This document shows, piece after piece, positions 1 to 4,876 of a stretch of 10,587 nt of DNA. This DNA is from Geoglobus sp. (GTDB lineage: Archaea; Halobacteriota; Archaeoglobi; Archaeoglobales; Archaeoglobaceae). The number at the start of each line of letters is the position of its first letter. Within the stretch, counting starts at the first letter, position 1. The position numbers and the translations under genes were made by a program. Location: assembly GCA_027016965.1 (NCBI GenBank), contig JALURI010000165.1, forward strand, positions 1-10,587, written 5' to 3'. The notes under the pieces were generated by a model. That model worked only from the letters and a program-made list of their open reading frames with translations, was not told the origin of the DNA and ran no database searches.

Positions 1-241
1 AACCTTCCTCTCAGTTCTGGCAGAGAGTACATCAAAAATAGCACCAGGGGGAGGATTTATGGGGATGGGAGTAATTGATGAGGAGTTTTACAAGGGAATA
101 TTTATGCATGCTGCTGTTTTTCAGGGGATATTTGCAGGACTTGTTGCAGGAGTTATGGGTGAAGGAGACTTTTCATCTGGAGTGAAACACAGCCTTATAA
201 TGCTTCTTTTCGCGTACTTTCTATTCACCCTTTTCATTTAA
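1..241 (+). CDS. C-terminal end of a GspF/TadC/FlaJ-like membrane protein (partial)
   Basis: The reading frame is open from base 2, the first complete codon, to TAA at 239-241, so this is the tail of a longer gene and the ATG at 59 is internal. About 79 residues are visible. A short soluble piece (TSKIAPGGGFMGMGV) is followed by a hydrophobic segment (HAAVFQGIFAGLVAGVMGEG), a short loop with GVKHS, and a second hydrophobic segment running to the C-terminus. The pattern of a small-residue-rich helix, GEG, a loop with G-KHS and a last helix is what I know from the C-terminus of archaeal FlaJ/TadC proteins. These are GspF-domain membrane platforms of type IV pilus, archaellum and type II secretion machines. 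The specific machine cannot be told without the upstream genes. The last 21 bases overlap the 3' end of the convergent transporter gene. Confidence 0.68.
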   Translation, partial: TFLSVLAESTSKIAPGGGFMGMGVIDEEFYKGIFMHAAVFQGIFAGLVAGVMGEGDFSSGVKHSLIMLLFAYFLFTLFI

Positions 242-1018
242 TGCAATGAATACTGCAGACAGAATCATGGCCGCACCTGCCAGCTGTATGCCGGAAAGAG
301 CCTCGCTGAAAATTAAATATCCAACCATGCCTGCTGTTACAGGTTCTATCAGCGCAATTATCGGACCTTTTTCAACCCTTACCCTTGCCATTCCATAGCT
401 CAGGAGGATAAACGGGACTGCCGTTGGAATCAGACCGAGACCAAGAATTAAAGGTATACTACCACTTTCAAATCTGAAGAACGGTGTCAGAATAAGCACA
501 CCAACTGCAAGATTTGAAAATGTGATCTGAATGGGACTGTATCTTTTCCCAACCCTGCTGAGCATGATAAAAACCCCTGCATAGGCAACACCTGACAGTA
601 TGCCGGAAATCAAACCAAAGTTTAACTCCTTTTCCGGCATTAAAAGTAAATACAATCCAGATATACCAACTACAAGAGCGGCAATTGAGTTTCTTGAGAT
701 TTTACCCTGGATAATGGAGTAGATCGTCACATAAATTGGTGCCATGTACAGGAGCAGTGCAGCCATTGCTGCACTAAGGTGTGTGATGGCAGTAATGTAC
801 AGAAAAACCTCACTGACATTAAATATGCCAAGCATGGCAAGGCTGATGCTGAAAACCGGTTTTTCTCTCCTGATCAGTAAGAAAATACCAACAAAAAACG
901 CACCAAGAAACATTCTGTAAAAGGTAGATATTACAGGAGAGAGGGAAAGTGACTTTATAAAAAATGGCAGAGTTCCCATCAACACTGCTGAAATGAGTAC
1001 AGCACTTTCACCCCTCAT
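221..1018 (-). CDS. EamA/DMT-family transporter
   Basis: A 265-residue, very hydrophobic protein with about ten predicted membrane helices in two repeats of five, the layout of EamA (drug/metabolite transporter) permeases. The first repeat begins at residues 1-20 (SAVLISAVLMGTLPFFIKSL) and contains FYRMFLGAFF. The second begins near residue 135 (GLISGILSGVAYAGVFIML) and ends with the typical EPVTAGMVGYLIFSEAL stretch and a short charged tail. It probably exports or imports a small metabolite across the cytoplasmic membrane; the substrate cannot be predicted. The start ATG is 1016-1018 with no Shine-Dalgarno sequence. A TATA-like TTAAATA centred 29 bp upstream supports a leaderless or nearly leaderless transcript. 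It stops with TAG and overlaps the neighbouring gene's end by 21 bp. Confidence 0.9.
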   Translation of the reverse strand: MRGESAVLISAVLMGTLPFFIKSLSLSPVISTFYRMFLGAFFVGIFLLIRREKPVFSISLAMLGIFNVSEVFLYITAITHLSAAMAALLLYMAPIYVTIYSIIQGKISRNSIAALVVGISGLYLLLMPEKELNFGLISGILSGVAYAGVFIMLSRVGKRYSPIQITFSNLAVGVLILTPFFRFESGSIPLILGLGLIPTAVPFILLSYGMARVRVEKGPIIALIEPVTAGMVGYLIFSEALSGIQLAGAAMILSAVFIALNEKGE

Positions 1019-1043
1019 TATACTGTAAAAAACAAATCAATCA

Positions 1044-1050
1044 TATTTAA
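1044..1050 (-). promoter_or_regulatory. TATA box for the EamA transporter gene
   Basis: Minus strand TTAAATA, centred 29 bp upstream of the ATG at 1018 and preceded by an A-rich BRE-like stretch. The spacing puts the transcription start within a few bases of the ATG. This is a sequence prediction only. Confidence 0.55.
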
Positions 1051-1095
1051 TTTTGATGCGAAATCTGATAAAATAATTCATAACATTAAAATGAT

Positions 1096-1404
1096 GGTGG
1101 GCACGCCTCGGGTCGACCCTTCCGGCAGGAAGCTACCTCTCCAGCCTCCATCCTCCCCGCACCCCTGGAAGCGCTGAGCGTTCGGGGTGAGCCTGCTCCC
1201 TTCCGGGCCTCAGCCAGTCTCCCCGACAAATACGGCGGACATCTCCTCCGAGAAGCCCGACCGTAACCGTCAGCCCTCCAGGACGGGGATTCTACGAAGG
1301 CTGGAGGTTCACTTCCTGCCTTCCAAGCCTTCCCTCGGCTTCGGCTCCCGCATAACGACGGTTTCAGGTTACAGGGGACGCCGAGCCCCCCAGCCTAGCC
1401 CACC
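1096..1404 (-). ncRNA. Signal recognition particle RNA (archaeal 7S RNA)
   Basis: This stretch is strikingly GC-rich compared with the surrounding coding DNA and has no credible protein. Read on the minus strand, it begins GGTGGGC and ends GCCCACC, a perfect 7-bp terminal helix 1, giving an RNA of about 309 nt, a normal size for archaeal 7S RNA. The 5' domain carries the expected GGGGGGCTCGGCG then CCCCTGTAACC then GGGAGCCGAAGCC order. The helix 8 region contains CCCGGAAGGGAGCAGG, with the GGAA tetraloop at 1201-1204; this is the SRP54-binding signature of SRP RNA. It would scaffold SRP19 and SRP54 for co-translational membrane targeting. A TATA box (TTTTATA) centred about 27 bp upstream of position 1404 fixes the 5' end. 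The exact 3' end is set from helix 1 pairing and may carry a few extra bases. High GC in structural RNA against AT-rich genes suggests a thermophile. Confidence 0.93.
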
Positions 1405-1426
1405 AGAAACTAATATGACGAACGGG

Positions 1427-1433
1427 TATAAAA
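1427..1433 (-). promoter_or_regulatory. TATA box of the SRP RNA gene
   Basis: Minus strand TTTTATA, centred at 1430. It lies between the stop of the winged-helix gene (1448) and the RNA start, about 26 bp upstream of the first base of helix 1 (1404). The SRP RNA therefore has its own promoter and need not be read from the upstream gene. Confidence 0.65.
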
Positions 1434-1447
1434 CATTATTCAATCAT

Positions 1448-1735
1448 TCATCTCTCACTCACAAGGTTTGCAAGGACCTTCCCCTCTTCAGTTAGAGAAA
1501 TAATCCCACCAGATTCAGCTACACATTCACTGTTTTTCAGCACGTCTATGTGATACCTGAGTATCTTTTCATCAACATTTATCAGTTTCTTAAGCTCAAA
1601 AATTGTCTTATCACCTTCAAGGAGTTGCTTCAGAATTTTTCTCCTCATGGAGTTGTTTATAGCCATTTTAAATCTTCTTCTGAATTTTTCTGCTTCTTCA
1701 GGAGACCTTGCACTTATCCAGTTTTCAAACCTCAT
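1448..1735 (-). CDS. Small winged-helix (ArsR-like) transcriptional regulator
   Basis: A 95-residue protein. Residues 1-25 are charged and probably helical (RSPEEAEKFRRRFKMAI). Residues 28-95 look like a winged helix-turn-helix: SMRRKILKQLLEGDKTIFELKKLINVD and then a recognition-helix-like EKILRYHIDVLKNSECV, with a beta-wing at GGIISLTEEGKVLANLV. The R-LRYHIDVLK pattern resembles ArsR/HTH_20-type archaeal regulators. No cysteine cluster or other metal site is apparent, so the effector is unknown. It is divergent from the broken KaiC-like gene, with only 87 bp between the starts, so it may control that gene or itself. There is no Shine-Dalgarno sequence. An AT-rich ATTAATTT box centred about 29 bp upstream could give a leaderless start at 1735, though this box is weak. 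Confidence 0.78.
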   Translation of the reverse strand: MRFENWISARSPEEAEKFRRRFKMAINNSMRRKILKQLLEGDKTIFELKKLINVDEKILRYHIDVLKNSECVAESGGIISLTEEGKVLANLVSER

Positions 1736-1760
1736 TGATATTTTCTCAAAACCTGTGGAG

Positions 1761-1768
1761 ATTAATTT
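1761..1768 (-). promoter_or_regulatory. Possible TATA box for the winged-helix gene
   Basis: An AT-only ATTAATTT stretch whose centre is about 29 bp from the ATG at 1735. The distance matches the leaderless genes nearby, but the box matches consensus less well than theirs. A second possibility is the AT-rich block at 1792-1799 read in reverse, giving a leader of about 35 nt. Confidence 0.35.
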
Positions 1769-1791
1769 TTCCCCTCACTATTCTGGAGAAC

Positions 1792-1799
1792 TTATTTAT
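1792..1799 (+). promoter_or_regulatory. TATA box for the KaiC-like (pseudo)gene
   Basis: TTATTTAT centred 27.5 bp upstream of the ATG at 1823, so the transcript would start at or next to the ATG. Directly upstream at 1781-1790 is TTCTGGAGAA, a short dyad with TTCT/AGAA arms at the place where an operator would block or replace BRE contacts. Confidence 0.55.
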
Positions 1800-1822
1800 C
1801 CCAAACTGAAGAGTGTTGCAAC

Positions 1823-2672
1823 ATGTCTCGATACTATGAGCTTGGAGAGCTGGGATCCAAAGTCCCAAAACTCTTTGGCATCCCGACAGGGACAAAACTT
1901 GACGATATGTTTTACAGCATAGAAAAAACTGAAGAAGGATATGTTAAAAGATCACTTGGAGGGATTCCACACCTGGCTGTTTTGAACATCACCGGTGTTC
2001 CCGACACTGGAAAAAGCATCCTTGCAGAGCAGTTTGCAGTTAAGCAGGCATCAAGTGGATACAGGGTTCTTTTTGTAACTGTTGAAAGTCCTGCTGTATT
2101 TCTGTATTCAGCGATAAAGCAGAGGGCAGATGCAATGGACGTGGATTTCTCAAAAATTGAAAAAAAACATAATCGTAATCGATGCGGCTGAAAGTGATGA
2201 ACTGAGAGAAAACGTCAGAGCACTGATAGACACGATGGCTTACGCAATAAAGGAGAGGAAGTGCACCAGTGTGATTATCGACAGTGTAACAGGACTTTAT
2301 GAGCACAAAGAGGTTATGGCAAGACAGGTTGTCAGGCAGATCTTCAACTTTCTGAAAAAATTCAGGCAAACTGGAATTCTCGTGTCACAGAAAAGATCCA
2401 CTCAGGCAAGTGAGAGTGCTGAGGCTGCCGGAGGTCTTGCTGTTGCTCATATTGTAGACGGGACCATAGTTCTTGATAAAAAGCTGATAGAATCGAGATG
2501 GGATGTCAGCCTGTACGGACTTGAGATCGGAGAAGTTCTGAGAACCTTGAGAATAGATGGATGCAGACTCACAGCCCACGACAGCAGAACCTAGGTTTTT
2601 GAGATAACTGAGAGTGGTCTTGTTAAGGTAATATCACCTCTTCCTGAGTTCATAAGACGAGAAAGGAGGTGA
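1823..2672 (+). pseudogene. KaiC/RecA-like ATPase, disrupted by a frameshift and an in-frame TAG
   Basis: Two overlapping frames together encode one archaeal KaiC-like ATPase. Frame one (1823-2191) holds the N-terminal region and Walker A (GVPDTGKS, residues 58-65). It then runs into an 8-A tract at 2160-2167. Removing one A joins it smoothly (DFSKIEK to NIIVIDAAESDE) to the second frame. That frame carries Walker B (SVIIDS, Asp about residue 153 of the joined protein), the family-typical GILVSQKRS segment and LRTLRIDGCRLTAHDSRT. It is then stopped by TAG at 2592-2594. The same frame continues with FEITESGLVKV, the usual tail of these proteins, to TGA at 2670-2672. Restored length is about 282 residues. 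Catalytic motifs are intact, so decay is recent, or the lesions are assembly errors, or decoding is unusual. The family is a P-loop ATPase of largely unknown role in archaea. The gene is divergent from a winged-helix regulator and its end overlaps the ribosome site of the next gene. Confidence 0.82.
2664..2671 (+). promoter_or_regulatory. Strong Shine-Dalgarno (GGAGGTGA) overlapping the end of the KaiC-like gene
   Basis: GGAGGTGA is a full anti-16S match and contains part of the TGA that would end the restored KaiC-like frame. It is correctly placed for the GTG at 2675-2677, not for the ATG at 2693, which lies 21 bases beyond the motif. It indicates an intended coupled downstream gene. Confidence 0.6.
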
Positions 2673-2692
2673 CAGTGCTGCAGTTATGAGAA

Positions 2693-2896
2693 ATGAAGCT
2701 TTTTAAAACCTATTCTGAGATAGCCAAGGAACTCGGAATTTTAGAAAGTACTGTGAAAAACATACTGTCAGCAGATGAAAGAAAGATTCTGGATTATCTT
2801 GAAGGAGAAGAGAGTAAAAAGCCAAAGGAGCACATTGCAGGAGGAATAGCAAAGCTGGCTTACAGATCATTGAAAGAAAATAGAGAGTTAGTGTGA
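2693..2896 (+). CDS. Small unknown protein downstream of the KaiC-like gene, possibly 5'-truncated by a TGA
   Basis: The visible protein is 67 residues. I do not recognise the family. Residues 4-23 (FKTYSEIAKELGILESTVKN) read like a helix-turn-helix or a short helical hairpin (EIAKELG-LESTVKNIL). The rest is charged and helical, ending AGGIAKLAYRSLKENRELV. No membrane segment or cysteine is present. The ATG at 2693 has no ribosome-binding site. The strong GGAGGTGA ends at 2671, ideal for GTG at 2675. That GTG is in the same frame but meets TGA at 2687-2689 after four codons (GTG CTG CAG TTA TGA). The simplest reading is a gene that originally began at 2675 and now carries a nonsense codon, so only restart at 2693 could make protein. 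The lesion is shared in style with its upstream partner, so the two may be decaying as a unit. Confidence 0.6.
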   Translation: MKLFKTYSEIAKELGILESTVKNILSADERKILDYLEGEESKKPKEHIAGGIAKLAYRSLKENRELV

Positions 2897-2904
2897 AAAC
2901 TGAG

Positions 2905-2928
2905 CCCATTCAGAGCCTGAAAAATGGG
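2905..2928. repeat. Bulged inverted repeat between the small gene and the prenyl synthase promoter
   Basis: CCCATTCAG, loop AGC, CTGAA, two unpaired A, then ATGGG forms a 9-bp stem with a bulge. It ends just 5 bp before the TATA box at 2934. It could be an operator-like dyad or an RNA hairpin ending the upstream unit. There is no long T tract after it on the plus strand, so an intrinsic-terminator reading is weak. Confidence 0.4.
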
Positions 2929-2933
2929 AAACA

Positions 2934-2941
2934 TATTTAAA
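2934..2941 (+). promoter_or_regulatory. TATA box for the polyprenyl diphosphate synthase gene
   Basis: TATTTAAA centred at 2937.5, 28.5 bp before the ATG at 2966 but only 16.5 bp before the ATG at 2954. The spacing selects 2966 as the likely start on a leaderless transcript. Confidence 0.55.
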
Positions 2942-2965
2942 TAATATTTCAGGATGTTTACCAAG

Positions 2966-3871
2966 ATGATTGAGACCTGGGAAGAATACAGGGTTATCAA
3001 TTCAGCACTGGAAGAGCTCGTAAATGGTCTTAAAACCCTTCCAAAGGTAAAAAAAGCTGTCAGCCATCTTATAAAAGCTGGTGGAAAAAGAACAAGACCT
3101 ATAATCGTTCTTTTAAGTGGAAAACTTGGTGGAGGAGATTACAGATCGCTGATTGATATGGCGCTTGCCGTCGAACTAATCCACACTGCGAGTCTTGCAC
3201 ATGATGATATCATAGACAAGGGGGTTGTTAGAAGAAACGTTGAAACGCTGAATGTTAAATACGATCCTGCTCTTGCCATGCTTGTCGGTGACTGGCTCAT
3301 CTCAAAATCAGTTGAACTTACTTCCAGATATGGAAATGAGGTTGTAAGGAATTTTGCCCAGACAGGTATGGTAATGAGTGAAGGAGAGATTATGGATGTT
3401 TACAGCCTTAACGAGGAATTTGGAGAAAATGAATACTATCAGTGTATCGAATTTAAAACCGCATCTCTCTTTGCTTATGCAGCCAAAAATGCTTACAAGT
3501 ACATTACAGGAGATGAAATACGATCAGAAATCCTCTACCAGTATGGACTGAATCTTGGGCGGGCATACCAGCTTGTGGATGATTTTCTTGAATTTCTCGA
3601 TATTTTTGAAGATAAAAAAAGTGAATTTGAATCAATAACACTGCCAATGCTTCTTGAAAGAAAGTTCGGTTTTGAGGAGTCTGTTCGGATGATGCTGAGC
3701 CTTATCAGGGAGTTTATAGAAAGGAGCAAAAGGGCATTGGAGGTATTTCCAGCATCTGAGGCAAAGGAGAAGCTCGGCTATTTAATAAACTACATGACAG
3801 TGGACATGATAAGGAACTATGCTGCAAAAGATAGGAAAATGGTGTCACTTATAGAGTCTCACTATCTTTGA
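2966..3871 (+). CDS. Polyprenyl (long-chain type) diphosphate synthase
   Basis: An all-alpha trans-isoprenyl diphosphate synthase that condenses isopentenyl diphosphate onto an allylic primer. Numbering from the alternative ATG at 2954 (305 residues): GGKRTRP at 43-49 binds IPP diphosphate; the first Asp-rich motif is DDIID at 84-88, followed by RR at 93-94; KT is at 168-169; the second Asp-rich motif is DDFLE at 209-213, with Glu where Asp is usual. The stretch after it, normally GK-G-DL-GK, is shortened to a few charged residues before TLPML at 229-233. The fifth residue before the first motif is Ala79, a small residue as in longer-chain synthases, not the bulky one of geranylgeranyl synthases. 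So a longer product, for example a quinone side chain, is inferred. The start at 2966 (Met5) is preferred from TATA spacing. The 3' end overlaps the convergent PHP gene by 27 bp. Confidence 0.85.
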   Translation: MIETWEEYRVINSALEELVNGLKTLPKVKKAVSHLIKAGGKRTRPIIVLLSGKLGGGDYRSLIDMALAVELIHTASLAHDDIIDKGVVRRNVETLNVKYDPALAMLVGDWLISKSVELTSRYGNEVVRNFAQTGMVMSEGEIMDVYSLNEEFGENEYYQCIEFKTASLFAYAAKNAYKYITGDEIRSEILYQYGLNLGRAYQLVDDFLEFLDIFEDKKSEFESITLPMLLERKFGFEESVRMMLSLIREFIERSKRALEVFPASEAKEKLGYLINYMTVDMIRNYAAKDRKMVSLIESHYL

Positions 3872-4483
3872 AGAGTTTTCGAGTACCCTTTCCACATCTT
3901 TGACTCCAGATCCTTTCAGTATTTCAACAGCCAACTCTTTTGAAATAAAATCGGATGGTGAGTGTGCATCAGTATTTATGACAAGTTCAACTCCAAACTC
4001 CTGAGAGATCCTTGCAACATGACCGTTTGTGAGGCAATGTCCCCTTCTTGATGTTATTTCAAAGAAAATCCCATTTTCAGATGCTTTTTCAGCAGTTTTT
4101 TCATCAACAAGACCGGGATGGGCAAGTATGTCGATCTCTTCCTCAACTGATACGATATTGGTTCCTTTTTTAACAGGCTCAACGATTGTTTCACCATGAA
4201 CCACAACTAGTTCGACTCCGATTTTCCTTGCAGTTCTAACAGCCTTTGGTATGAGTTTTGGAGGTAAGTGTGTAAGCTCAACCCCGACAACCATCCTGAG
4301 CTCGTAATCATCTGCATGCTCCCTGAATTTTAGCAGTGAGTTTATTATAAATTCCATGTTTGAAAAATCAACATGGTCCGTTATGGCAAAAGCCACATAT
4401 CCCATCTCTGCAAGCCTTCTTGCTATTTCAGAGGGTATGAGTTCACCATCGCTGTATGCTGAATGGATGTGAAGGTCTATCAT
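3845..4483 (-). CDS. PHP-domain metal-dependent phosphoesterase (histidinol-phosphatase-like)
   Basis: A 212-residue protein with the full set of PHP metal ligands in order: HIH at 5-7 (LHIHSAYSDG) with Asp12, TDH at 35-37, Glu69 in VGVEL, His96 in VVHGET, His122 in LAHPG, and TDAH at 171-174. These ligands build a trinuclear metal site in a distorted TIM barrel. The size and motif order match the stand-alone archaeal PHP proteins annotated as histidinol-phosphatase-like. No his gene is adjacent, so histidinol phosphate as substrate is only a possibility; a generic phosphomonoesterase is equally open. The start ATG 4481-4483 has no Shine-Dalgarno sequence, and a TATA-like ATTATTAT centred 27.5 bp upstream supports leaderless initiation. 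It ends with TGA inside the last codons of the convergent prenyl synthase gene. Confidence 0.88.
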   Translation of the reverse strand: MIDLHIHSAYSDGELIPSEIARRLAEMGYVAFAITDHVDFSNMEFIINSLLKFREHADDYELRMVVGVELTHLPPKLIPKAVRTARKIGVELVVVHGETIVEPVKKGTNIVSVEEEIDILAHPGLVDEKTAEKASENGIFFEITSRRGHCLTNGHVARISQEFGVELVINTDAHSPSDFISKELAVEILKGSGVKDVERVLENSSKIVRLYK

Positions 4484-4491
4484 ACAAAAGG

Positions 4492-4499
4492 ATTAAATA
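4492..4499 (+). promoter_or_regulatory. TATA box for the DUF211 gene
   Basis: ATTAAATA centred at 4495.5, about 26 bp upstream of the GTG at 4521. It lies inside the region that the divergent PHP gene's transcription start must also use (see 4507-4514). Confidence 0.55.
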
Positions 4500-4506
4500 G
4501 AGAGGG

Positions 4507-4514
4507 ATAATAAT
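4507..4514 (-). promoter_or_regulatory. TATA box for the PHP-domain gene
   Basis: Minus strand ATTATTAT centred at 4510.5, 27.5 bp upstream of the ATG at 4483. Its centre is only 15 bp from that of the oppositely oriented box at 4492-4499, so the two promoters interlock. Confidence 0.5.
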
Positions 4515-4520
4515 CTTTCT

Positions 4521-4811
4521 GTGGCAGGAATAAGGAGACTTGTGCTCGATGTTCTGAAACCGCATGAACCCAGCAATCTGCTGCTTGCCAAGATACTCAG
4601 TGAGCTCGATTTTGTTGATGGAGTCAACCTGAGCCTTTACGAGATTGACCAGAACACCGAAAATGTCAAGATAACAATAGTTGGTGATGAGATGGATTTT
4701 GAAGAAATAAAGAGAACCATAGAAAGTCTTGGAGGGGTTATCCACAGTGTTGATGAAATTGTCGCAGGAAAGAGGATAGTTGAGACTGTACTCACTGAAC
4801 AGGACAGGTAA
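4521..4811 (+). CDS. DUF211 family protein
   Basis: A 96-residue protein. The opening [17 protein letters not shown], the central [12 protein letters not shown] then VKITIVG, and [17 protein letters not shown] are the hallmark segments of archaeal DUF211, an alpha-beta ferredoxin-fold-like domain. The biochemical role is not known to me with certainty. The start is GTG at 4521-4523; it fits both the conserved N-terminus of the family ([14 protein letters not shown]) and a TATA box centred about 26 bp upstream, with no Shine-Dalgarno sequence. It is divergent from the PHP gene with 37 bp between starts. A T run (4819-4823) follows the TAA and may end transcription before the oxidoreductase operon. 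Confidence 0.9.
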   Translation: MAGIRRLVLDVLKPHEPSNLLLAKILSELDFVDGVNLSLYEIDQNTENVKITIVGDEMDFEEIKRTIESLGGVIHSVDEIVAGKRIVETVLTEQDR

Positions 4812-4818
4812 GAAATGC

Positions 4819-4823
4819 TTTTT
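4819..4823 (+). terminator. Possible T-run terminator after the DUF211 gene
   Basis: Five consecutive T eight bases after the TAA, in the style of archaeal oligo-T termination. No hairpin is evident. Short and therefore uncertain. Confidence 0.3.
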
Positions 4824-4844
4824 AATCTGGTTCAGAATCGAAAA

Positions 4845-4852
4845 TAATTTAT
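4845..4852 (+). promoter_or_regulatory. TATA box for the 2-oxoacid oxidoreductase operon
   Basis: TAATTTAT within an AT-only stretch, centred about 28 bp upstream of the ATG at 4877. It supports that ATG over the TTG at 4853, which would sit on top of the promoter. Confidence 0.55.
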
Positions 4853-4876
4853 TTGTTTTATCTTACTCTTGCAATA

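Noticed and set aside
1096..1404. RNase P RNA as an alternative identity for the structured RNA
   Set aside because: The terminal helix, the length near 309 nt and the GGAAGGGAGCAG helix 8 signature are those of SRP RNA; I see no RNase P conserved core.
1187..1495. 102-residue plus-strand open frame over the SRP RNA
   Set aside because: It lies antisense to a well-supported SRP RNA, and its composition (rich in Pro, Ser, Arg) is that of GC-rich structural RNA read as protein.
2592..2594. TAG in the KaiC-like gene read as pyrrolysine
   Set aside because: Two other genes in the window (the transporter ending at 221 and the NAD(P)HX repair gene ending at 8509) use TAG as their normal stop, and no pyl gene is visible.
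2687..2689. TGA near the start of the small gene read as selenocysteine
   Set aside because: There is no archaeal SECIS-like hairpin that I can see, the position is four codons from the start, and TGA is the ordinary stop of several genes here.
4853..4876. TTG start giving eight extra residues on the oxidoreductase alpha subunit
   Set aside because: The codon overlaps the TATA region, and the family fold begins right after the ATG at 4877.
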